Of a DNA stretch of 35,603 bases, positions 24,394 through 30,496 are shown piece by piece (positions within the stretch are counted from its first letter, which is position 1; every line of letters starts with the position of its first letter). Below the pieces are notes generated by a model. The model was given only the letters and a program-made list of their open reading frames with translations, made no database searches and was not told the DNA's origin. This stretch comes from an uncultured Oscillospiraceae bacterium (GTDB taxonomy: Bacteria; Bacillota; Clostridia; Oscillospirales; Ruminococcaceae). The stretch lies in NCBI GenBank assembly GCA_934539585.1, contig CAKTCT010000025.1:1-35603 (forward strand), in the 5' to 3' direction. The position numbers and the translations under genes were made by a program.

Positions 24394-25521
24394 TTACTGC
24401 CGGACGCCAGCCAGGTAAATCTCCTCAACATTGACGTCGTCGTCCACGACCAGAAGGTCCGCATATTTGCCGGGGACGATGCTGCCCACCACGCCGTCGA
24501 TCTTGGCGGCCCGGGCGGGATTGATGGTGGCGGCTTTCAGCGCCGTCTCCATGGGGATGCCGAAGGAAATGACCCGCTGCACGGCGGTATGGACGTTGAT
24601 GACAGAGCCCGCAATGGTGCCGTCGGCCAGAGTCGCCTTGCCGTCCTTGACAAAAACGTCCTGCTCGCCCAGCTCATAGGTGCCGTTGGGGCACCCCGCC
24701 GCCCGCATGGAGTCGGAGATCAGACAGATGCGGTCCGTGCCCAGGTTCTTGAAGGTGGCCCGGATCACCGCCGGATGGATGTGGAATCCGTCGCAGATCA
24801 GCTCGGCGTAGGTGTCCGAATCGAAGATGGCCCCGACCGTGCCGGGCTCCCGGTGGGAGAAGCCCACCATGGCGTTGTACATGTGGGTGTTGCTGGTGGC
24901 TCCGGCCTCATAGGCGGCCAGGGTCTGGTCGTACCCGGCGGTGGTGTGGGCCACGCAGACGGTGCAGACCTTGGAGGCTTTCCGGATGAAGTCCATGCCG
25001 TTTTCGATCTCCGGGGCCAGGTCCACCTGGCGGATGCGGCCGCCGGAGAGCTCGTTCAGCTCGGAAAAGAGGTCGAAGTCCGCAGGTAGCAGGTACTCCA
25101 GAATGTGGGCTCCCCGCTTTTTCACGGAAAGGAAGGGCCCTTCCATGTTGACGCCGATCATCCGTGCGCCGCGGGTCTGGGTCTCGGCGAACTGGCGGTA
25201 GTTGCGGAAGACCTTCCGCAGCGTGTCCGGTTGCAAGGTGGTGGAGGTGCCCAGGGTGGTGGTGACGCCGGCCTTCAGATAGGTGTCCGCCATGGTCTGA
25301 AGGGCCTCCTGGGTGCCATCGCAGAAGTCGGAGCCGCCGCAGCCGTGGGAGTGGATGTCCACAAAGCCGGGGACCAGCCGCTTCCCGGCGATGTCCTTGA
25401 CCTCGTCGCCGTTTTCCGGCAGATTCGGGCCCACCTCCGCGATTTTTCCGTCCTTGACCCGGACGTCCGCCTTTTCAAAGGCGCCGTTTTCCATGAAAAC
25501 CAGGCCGTTTTTGAACAGCAT
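24394..25521 (-). CDS. nagA: N-acetylglucosamine-6-phosphate deacetylase
   Basis: 375 aa amidohydrolase that removes acetate from GlcNAc-6-phosphate, in amino-sugar catabolism and cell-wall recycling. Motifs: PGFVDIHSHGCGG (H57 and H59 metal ligands), NMEGPFLS, the VAHTTA and NTHMYNAM metal-site histidines, and the catalytic aspartate in CLISDSM. The start is ATG 25521 (MLFKNG) with AAGGAGG seven bases upstream; the longer reading to 25608 runs through the promoter leader. No nagB or PTS gene is adjacent. It is divergent from the HTH-LicC-LicA operon and may share control elements in the gap. Confidence 0.95.
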   Translation of the reverse strand: MLFKNGLVFMENGAFEKADVRVKDGKIAEVGPNLPENGDEVKDIAGKRLVPGFVDIHSHGCGGSDFCDGTQEALQTMADTYLKAGVTTTLGTSTTLQPDTLRKVFRNYRQFAETQTRGARMIGVNMEGPFLSVKKRGAHILEYLLPADFDLFSELNELSGGRIRQVDLAPEIENGMDFIRKASKVCTVCVAHTTAGYDQTLAAYEAGATSNTHMYNAMVGFSHREPGTVGAIFDSDTYAELICDGFHIHPAVIRATFKNLGTDRICLISDSMRAAGCPNGTYELGEQDVFVKDGKATLADGTIAGSVINVHTAVQRVISFGIPMETALKAATINPARAAKIDGVVGSIVPGKYADLLVVDDDVNVEEIYLAGVRQ

Positions 25522-25579
25522 GTCAATTCCTCCTTGAAGTGCGCCGCCAAAGAACCGGCGGCCAAATGTCATTACCCCC

Positions 25580-25608
25580 ATTATACCACGAAAGCCCGGC
25601 GCCGGCAA
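25580..25608 (-). promoter_or_regulatory. Promoter of nagA
   Basis: Read on the minus strand: TTGCCG (25608-25603), a 17-bp spacer and TATAAT (25585-25580). A perfect palindrome CCGGCGCCGG (25596-25605) covers the spacer and the -35, a good position for an operator. The predicted leader to ATG 25521 is about 50 nt. Confidence 0.65.
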
Positions 25609-25661
25609 ACGAAACTATCAAAATCATTGGAAAAAAACTTTAGAAAATTCAGGGAAAACCC

Positions 25662-25690
25662 TTGACAACACGTTCAAAAAGCAGTATAAT
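25662..25690 (+). promoter_or_regulatory. Consensus sigma-A promoter of the HTH-LicC-LicA operon
   Basis: TTGACA (25662-25667), exactly 17 bp and TATAAT (25685-25690): a full consensus match on both hexamers. An unregulated promoter this strong would be surprising for a surface-decoration or uptake operon, which supports repression. One GTTCA half-site (25672-25676) lies in the spacer. The likely transcription start is near 25697, inside the operator palindromes. Confidence 0.9.
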
Positions 25691-25700
25691 CTCAACGTAA

Positions 25701-25720
25701 TGAACGTTCAAAAAATGAAC
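25701..25720 (+). promoter_or_regulatory. Candidate operator: TGAAC/GTTCA palindromes
   Basis: TGAACGTTCA (25701-25710) is a perfect 10-bp palindrome. Its right half GTTCA also pairs with TGAAC (25716-25720) across AAAAA. An 11-base direct repeat ACGTTCAAAAA occurs at 25670-25680 and 25704-25714, so one half-site lies in the promoter spacer and three around the transcription start. This layout fits a dimeric winged-helix repressor, most simply the N-terminal domain of the gene directly downstream. Binding is inferred, not shown. Confidence 0.6.
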
Positions 25721-25732
25721 AGGAGGAGTTCC

Positions 25733-27595
25733 ATGGACGATCTCTTTGCCATACTCCGGGCGGTGAACCAGACCCCCGACGCCAACCAGCGGGAGCTGGC
25801 CGCCGGTCTTGCCATGTCGGTGGGGAAGGTGAACAGCCTGCTCCACAGCGCCGAGGAGGAAGGCTATCTCCTTTCGGAGCGGGACGGGAAGCGTGGCCGC
25901 CTCTCTCTGACGGACCGGGGCCGCCGCGCCCTGGAAGACGCCCTTTTGGACCGCCAGCAGATGAAGCTCTCCCTCCCCGGGGAGGACGCTCCGGTACGGA
26001 CGGCGGTGATCCTGGCGGCGGGCCGCCGGGAGGATTTCGACACCCCCGCGGCGCTGCTTCCCCTGGGGGAGCAGACGGTCCTGGACCGGGCCATCCGCGT
26101 CCTGGAGGACTGCGGCATCCAGCAGTTCTACGTGGTGGGGGGCTTCGGCTTTGACGGGCTGAAGGAGCACCTGGCCGGGCGGAAAAACGTCGTTTTGCTG
26201 GAAAATCCCCGGTACAAGTGGACCGGCACCATGTACGGCCTGAGCCTGCTTTCCGGGAAGCTGGACGGCGGCTTTCTCCTGCTGAAAAGCGACCTGGTCT
26301 TTGAGCAGAAGGGCGTGGCGGCCCTTCTGGAGGAAAAAAGCCCCTTCAGCGCCCTGTTGGCGGCCCCTTCCGGCCACGGCGACGAGTCCTTCGTGGAGCT
26401 GGACCGCCAGGGCAGCGTCTTCCGCATCAGCAAGGATATCCACCAGATCAACCGCATCCAGGGGGAGATGACCGGCATCGTCAAGCTCTCCGGCGGCGTG
26501 TACCGGATGATGCTGGAGTACTTCTCCGGCAACGAAAATCCCTACCTCAACTACGAATACGTCCTGGAAAACATCGGCCGCATCTACCCCTTCCGGGGGG
26601 TCATGGTAGACGACCTGGTCTGGACCAAGGTGGAGACCGCCGGGCAGTACCAGGCCCTGGTCAACATCCTCTACCCCCGCATCGAGCGGAAGGAGACCCA
26701 GATGCGAGAAAAGCTGGCCGCCGACACCCTGGTGGAAGTCATGGGCGTTTCCCCGGAGGACATCCTGGAGATCTCCTTCGCCGGGGGCATGACCAACACC
26801 AACTACTACGTGGAGCTGAAAAACGGCCGGTACATCCTGCGGCTCCCCGGCCGGATGACCGAAAGCCTCATCAACCGGCAGAACGAGGAGCGCAACGCCC
26901 GGCTGGCCTCAGACCTGGGCTTCAACTGCCGCCTGGTCTACTGCAACGCCGCCACCGGCGTCAAGGTCAGCGAGTATATCGACGGGGCCGAGACCCTGAA
27001 CCCCCGGACCACCCGCCTGGAGGGCAACATCCGGCTCATCGCTGACATTCTCCGCCGGGTCCACCGGTCGGATATGGTCCTGGAGAACCGCTTCGACCCC
27101 TTTGAGGAATCCCTCCGCTACGAGGAGCTTCTCAAAGGCGAAAACGCCCGGATGTACAAGGGCTACGACCAGCTGAAGGTCCAGGTCATGGCCCTGTACC
27201 AGCGGCTCAGGGACATGGGCTACGACCAGCTGCCCTGTCACAACGACCTGGTGGCCGCCAATCTGGTCAAGGACAAAAACGGCCGGCTCTACCTCATCGA
27301 CTGGGAGTATTCCGGCGTCAACGACCCCATGTGCGACGTGGCGGCCCTGTTCCTGGAAAACGACTTCACCCCAGAGGACGAGGAGCTGTTCTTCCACTAC
27401 TATTTCGGGGAGGACGGCGTCCCGGCGGCGGTCCGGGAGAAAATTCTCATCTTCAAGATTTCCCTGGATTTTCTGTGGAGCATCTGGACGGTGCTCAAGG
27501 AGGCCAAGGGCGACGACTTCGGCAGCTACGGCCTGGACCGTTTCCGCCGGGCCCAGGCCCTCTGCACGGAATACTGGGAAATCTACGGCAAATAA
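25733..27595 (+). CDS. Trifunctional fusion: winged-HTH, LicC-like nucleotidyltransferase, LicA-like choline kinase
   Basis: 620 aa. Residues about 1-80 are a MarR/winged-HTH-like domain (NQRELAAGLAMSVGKVNSLL, wing RDGKRGRLSLTDRGR). Residues about 90-315 form a sugar-nucleotidyltransferase fold (AVILAAG; LLKSDLVF metal Asp; W-x-KVET near 297-302). Residues about 325-620 form a choline/ethanolamine kinase-type phosphotransferase: FAGGMTNTNY, HNDL-x4-N (H503 to N510) and LIDWEYSGVNDP (D523, E525). Expected chemistry is choline to phosphocholine to CDP-choline, for phosphocholine on cell-surface polymers. The first loop is degenerate: AAGRREDFDTPAALL lacks the GxGxR and the PK lysine. Start ATG 25733 has AGGAGG six bases upstream; ATG 25700 lies in the operator. 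A BCCT transporter follows after 12 nt. Confidence 0.85.
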   Translation: MDDLFAILRAVNQTPDANQRELAAGLAMSVGKVNSLLHSAEEEGYLLSERDGKRGRLSLTDRGRRALEDALLDRQQMKLSLPGEDAPVRTAVILAAGRREDFDTPAALLPLGEQTVLDRAIRVLEDCGIQQFYVVGGFGFDGLKEHLAGRKNVVLLENPRYKWTGTMYGLSLLSGKLDGGFLLLKSDLVFEQKGVAALLEEKSPFSALLAAPSGHGDESFVELDRQGSVFRISKDIHQINRIQGEMTGIVKLSGGVYRMMLEYFSGNENPYLNYEYVLENIGRIYPFRGVMVDDLVWTKVETAGQYQALVNILYPRIERKETQMREKLAADTLVEVMGVSPEDILEISFAGGMTNTNYYVELKNGRYILRLPGRMTESLINRQNEERNARLASDLGFNCRLVYCNAATGVKVSEYIDGAETLNPRTTRLEGNIRLIADILRRVHRSDMVLENRFDPFEESLRYEELLKGENARMYKGYDQLKVQVMALYQRLRDMGYDQLPCHNDLVAANLVKDKNGRLYLIDWEYSGVNDPMCDVAALFLENDFTPEDEELFFHYYFGEDGVPAAVREKILIFKISLDFLWSIWTVLKEAKGDDFGSYGLDRFRRAQALCTEYWEIYGK

Positions 27596-27607
27596 GGAGG
27601 ACATACC

Positions 27608-29197
27608 ATGAAAAACCAAACGAAACCGGAAAGCCGTGTGGACTGGAGCCTGACGGTCTTCCCCCTGGTGGCCATCGGACTGCTGGCCGCGCTGCTCATC
27701 GCCTTTCCGGAGAACTCCGCCAAGGTCATCGAAAGCTTGCGGAACTTCCTGGTCAACGACATCGGCTTTCTGTACATCATCTTCGGCCTGGGCGTGCTGC
27801 TGATCTCCCTGGTCATTGCCTTTTCCAAGTGGGGGAACATCCGGCTGGGCAAGCTGGAAAAGCCCCGGTACAGCAATTTCAGCTGGGGCACCATGATCTT
27901 CACCTCCACCATGGCGGCGGACATCCTGTACTGGGCCCTCATCGAGTGGGCCTACTACTTCAACGAGACCCCCTTCGCCATGGAAAATATGACCCTGGCC
28001 CAGAAGCAGGACTGGTCCTCCCGGTATCCGCTGTTCCATTGGGGCCCCATTCCCTGGGCCTTCTACATCCTTCCCGCCGCGGCCTACGGCTATATGATGT
28101 ATGTAAAAAAATCCCCCAAGCAGCGGATGAGCGAAGCCTGCCGCCCCATTCTGGGCAAAAAGGTGGACGGCGTTCTGGGCAAGGTCATTGACCTGTTCGC
28201 GGTAGTGGGCCTCCTGGCGGCCACGGCCACCACCTTCTCCCTGGCGACGCCGCTGCTGTCCCAGGCCATCTGCTCCATCACCGGCTGGAACCCCTCTCAC
28301 TTCCTGACCATCGGGATTCTGGCGCTGATTGCCGTAGTGTTTACCCTGGCGGTGGTTTTCGGCATCAAGGGCATCTCCAAGGTGGCCAATATCTGCGTGT
28401 TCCTGTTCTTTGCCTTGCTGGCGGTGTTCCTGTTCGGCGGCCCGGCCCGGTATATCATTGAGACCGGCGTTTCCGCCATCGGCGGCGTGGCCAACAACTT
28501 CTTGGAAATGTCCACCTGGATGGACCCGCTGCGGCTTTCCGGCGACGGCGTCACCGGCTTCCCCCAGACCTGGACCATTTTCTATTGGGCCTACTGGATC
28601 TCCTGGGCCGTGGCGACCCCCTTCTTCATCGGCAAGATCTCTGAGGGGCGCACCATCCGCCAGACCATTCTGGGCGCGTACATCAGCGGCGTTTCGGCCA
28701 CCTTTACTGCTTTCATCGTCTTCGGCAATTACGGGCTGTACCAGCAAGTCACCGGCAAGGTAGACGTGGCCGGGCAGCTGGCGGCGGGGGTCGCTCCTGC
28801 GGAGGCCATTCTCTCCGTCTTTGAGACCCTGCCTGCGGCGAAGCTGGCCATTGTCCTGCTGATCCTGGCCATGATCGCCTTTTACGCCTCCACCTTTGAC
28901 GCCCTGACCATGGTCATCGCCTCCTACTCCGTCAGGAACATCAAGGAAGGGGAGGAGCCCTCCCGGAAGCTCCGGGTGTTCTGGTGCGTCGTGTTTATCC
29001 TGCTGCCCATTGCGCTGCTGTTCAACGACAGCACCCTGTCCATGCTCCAGACCCTGTCCATCTGCGCGGCGCTGCCCATCATGATCATTATCGGCCTGGT
29101 CATCGCCAGCTTTATCAAGAATCTCCGGCACCACGGAGAAGCAGAACCGGCGGTCCCCGAAGCCGAGGTTCCGGAAAAGGCCGAAAAGGAAGCGTAA
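27608..29197 (+). CDS. BCCT family transporter (choline/betaine type)
   Basis: 529 aa with about 12 transmembrane helices. The BCCT signature region is present: WTIFYWAYWISWAVATPFFIGKISEGRTIRQ (about 318-350, quoted in parts: FYWAYWISWA, GKISEGRTIR). The aromatic box WALIEWAYY and FHWGPIPWAFY is also clear. BCCT carriers take up choline, glycine betaine or carnitine using Na+ or H+. Linkage to the kinase fusion argues for choline or another amino-alcohol as cargo. AAGGAGG (27594-27600) is seven bases before ATG 27608. The C-terminal tail after about residue 505 is charged, with repeated Glu, Pro and Ala. A terminator follows 78 nt downstream. Confidence 0.92.
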   Translation: MKNQTKPESRVDWSLTVFPLVAIGLLAALLIAFPENSAKVIESLRNFLVNDIGFLYIIFGLGVLLISLVIAFSKWGNIRLGKLEKPRYSNFSWGTMIFTSTMAADILYWALIEWAYYFNETPFAMENMTLAQKQDWSSRYPLFHWGPIPWAFYILPAAAYGYMMYVKKSPKQRMSEACRPILGKKVDGVLGKVIDLFAVVGLLAATATTFSLATPLLSQAICSITGWNPSHFLTIGILALIAVVFTLAVVFGIKGISKVANICVFLFFALLAVFLFGGPARYIIETGVSAIGGVANNFLEMSTWMDPLRLSGDGVTGFPQTWTIFYWAYWISWAVATPFFIGKISEGRTIRQTILGAYISGVSATFTAFIVFGNYGLYQQVTGKVDVAGQLAAGVAPAEAILSVFETLPAAKLAIVLLILAMIAFYASTFDALTMVIASYSVRNIKEGEEPSRKLRVFWCVVFILLPIALLFNDSTLSMLQTLSICAALPIMIIIGLVIASFIKNLRHHGEAEPAVPEAEVPEKAEKEA

Positions 29198-29212
29198 GGG
29201 TATCTTTGGGGT
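29198..29212 (+). repeat. Border 15-mer of the intergenic repeat block (left)
   Basis: GGGTATCTTTGGGGT begins at the base after the BCCT stop codon. A direct copy with one mismatch (30482-30496) ends at the base before the cadA stop codon, and an exact inverted copy sits at 29950-29964. Two further GGTATCC-like units follow at 29209-29226. Confidence 0.7.
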
Positions 29213-29270
29213 ATCCAAAGGGTATCCTGCGGCGGGGCTTGCAGTCCGCCGCGGAACATCCCGGATTCTG

Positions 29271-29546
29271 TTTCAAAAAAGCTCCATCTGCCGCAGTTTT
29301 ATGCCGCGGCAAATGGAGCTTTTTCGCTTCAAGCATCGAGCGCAACGAGTTACGAACAGGGCCTTCCGAAAACAAGGAAGCTCCTGCTGGAATGACCAAT
29401 TGCCCGTTTACAGGCAGCGGGGCAGGTGGAACAACTTGCCCTTTCAGGATTTGCCGGTAAAAAGTTCCTGGTGCCCAATTACCCCTTCGGTTCAGCCGGA
29501 AATTGTGACCCGGTGGAAGGTGCGGAAATGCCCCTACGTTTCCCGT
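29271..29546 (+). repeat. Tandem ~275-bp repeat, copy 1
   Basis: Bases 29271-29546 recur with scattered substitutions as copy 2 starting at about 29547, a shift of 275 bases. The unit opens with the terminator hairpin, then a very well kept block (AAGCATCGAGCGC, GAGTTACGAACAGGGCCTTCC), a GCAGCGGGGCAGGTGGAAC block and GTGACCCGGTGGAAGGTGC. Overlapping open frames in both strands give no protein-like sequence, so I treat it as non-coding. Confidence 0.85.
29275..29324 (+). terminator. Terminator of the HTH-LicC-LicA / BCCT operon
   Basis: GCTCCATCTGCCGC (29281-29294) pairs with GCGGCAAATGGAGC (29306-29319) with one mismatch; A-run before and TTTTT (29320-29324) after. It forms the left end of the 275-bp tandem repeat, and a second copy of the hairpin lies at 29552-29599. 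Confidence 0.88.
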
Positions 29547-29820
29547 TCCACAAAAGCTCCGTCTGTTGCAGTTTTATGCCGCGGCAAATGGAGCTTTTTC
29601 GCTTCAAGCATCGAGCGCAGCGAGTTACGAACAGGGCCTTCCGGAAACAAGGAAACTCCTGCTGGAATGGCAATTTGCCCGTTCACAGGCAGCGGGGCAG
29701 GTGGAACACTTGCCCTTTCAGGATTTTCCGGTAAAAAATTCCTGGTGCCCAATCACCCCTTTGGTTCAACCGGAATTTGTGACCCGGTGGAAGGTGCGGA
29801 AATGTTCCTGCGTTTCCGTT
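29547..29820 (+). repeat. Tandem ~275-bp repeat, copy 2
   Basis: Second copy of the preceding unit, with its own version of the hairpin (GCTCCGTCTGTTGC at 29556-29569 against GCGGCAAATGGAGC at 29581-29594). Small insertions or deletions of one or two bases distinguish it from copy 1. The 300 bases after it (29821-30126) hold no gene; they contain the inverted 15-mer and a decayed inverted copy of the cadA-tail repeat (about 29948-29986). Confidence 0.85.
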
Positions 29821-29949
29821 TAATACAAAACAATCATGTCAAGCCATCGTCCTCATTCTTGGAGTCCGGAATTCGCCTGCCATACAAACCCGATGGAAGT
29901 GCTGTCCTCCCGACCATCCCCAACACTCCATGCGCCTCGTCGGAGACGG

Positions 29950-29964
29950 ACCCCAAAGATACCC
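29950..29964 (-). repeat. Inverted copy of the border 15-mer with flanking cadA-tail similarity
   Basis: ACCCCAAAGATACCC is the exact reverse complement of the 15-mer at 29198-29212. Read on the minus strand, the similarity extends outward: GGGTACGGGTTGGGT (29972-29986) matches GGGTATGGATTGGGT found just before the right border copy, so a longer unit was copied in inverted orientation. Confidence 0.65.
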
Positions 29965-30122
29965 CAATGTGACCCAACCCGTACCCAAACTGCACCCATT
30001 TTTCACCCAAAAATCAACGGAAAACGGGCGGTTTTCTGCCTTGCAGCACCCATCATCCAAAATAAAAAATCGTCAGCTGGACAGTTTTAAGGTCAGCTTG
30101 TTAGCGGATGTCAGAGGAGATA

Positions 30123-30164
30123 AAAATCGCTCCGTCTCGCCGGAAGTGATGGCGAGACGGAGCG
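30123..30164 (-). terminator. Perfect hairpin, outer copy of the cadA terminator
   Basis: CGCTCCGTCTCGCC (30128-30141) and GGCGAGACGGAGCG (30151-30164) form a 14-bp perfect stem with a 9-base loop. On the minus strand it is followed by ATTTTTATC; on the plus strand a T-run comes later (30173-30178). It is the best-preserved of three copies of the cadA terminator. Confidence 0.75.
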
Positions 30165-30260
30165 GCTTTGAATTTTTTGGGATGAGTTTGCGGATTCCCG
30201 ATCAGTCCCGGGCGGGACGAATGGCGCTTGGGGACGGTTTTAGGGCTTGGTTGTTTGGCA
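30127..30260. repeat. Degenerate copy of cadA terminator plus cadA 3' end (copy C)
   Basis: After the hairpin, bases 30199-30235 (CAGTCCCGGGCG, then ATGGCG and GGGGACGG) match the true cadA 3' end at 30498-30535 with substitutions and an indel. The order hairpin, spacer, gene end is the same as in the authentic locus. Confidence 0.7.
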
Positions 30261-30360
30261 TCGCCGGAAGGGGTGATGAGACGGAGCGGTCAGGGGATGG
30301 ATTTGGTCAGATTGGGGATATTTTTGGGTCAGTCAAGGGCAGGGCGACCGGTGCTTTGGG
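30261..30360. repeat. Degenerate copy of cadA terminator plus cadA 3' end (copy B)
   Basis: CGCCGGAAGGGG (30263-30275), GACGGAGCGGTCAGGG and ATGGATTTGGT, GGGGATATTTTTGGGTCAG match, in order, the authentic stretch 30428-30499. Only the 3' half of the hairpin remains. The decayed gene end GGGCAGGGCGACC follows. Confidence 0.65.
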
Positions 30361-30410
30361 GAAAGTTAGGCGGATTTAGGGATTGGTTATCAGTCAGCGC
30401 TGGCGGGGAG

Positions 30411-30458
30411 AAAAAACCGCTCCGTCTCGCCGGAAGTGGGCGGTGAGATGGAGCGGTT
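30411..30458 (-). terminator. Terminator of cadA
   Basis: AACCGCTCCGTCTCGCC (30415-30431) and its partner 30442-30458 form a 17-position stem with two non-Watson-Crick positions; on the minus strand it is followed by TTTTTT (30416-30411). It lies about 40 nt after the cadA stop. Confidence 0.85.
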
Positions 30459-30496
30459 AGGGTATGGATTGGGTACATCAGGGGTATCTTTGAGGT

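Noticed and set aside
26909..29218. 769-codon open frame on the minus strand across the BCCT and kinase genes
   Set aside because: It is antisense to two well-recognised proteins; its product is His/Gly/Asp-rich without family signs. Long antisense frames are expected in GC-rich genes.
29301..29972. 223-codon frame in the tandem repeat (starts MPRQMELFRF)
   Set aside because: It spans both repeat copies, whose one- and two-base indels shift the frame between copies, and the copies conserve DNA sequence, not protein.
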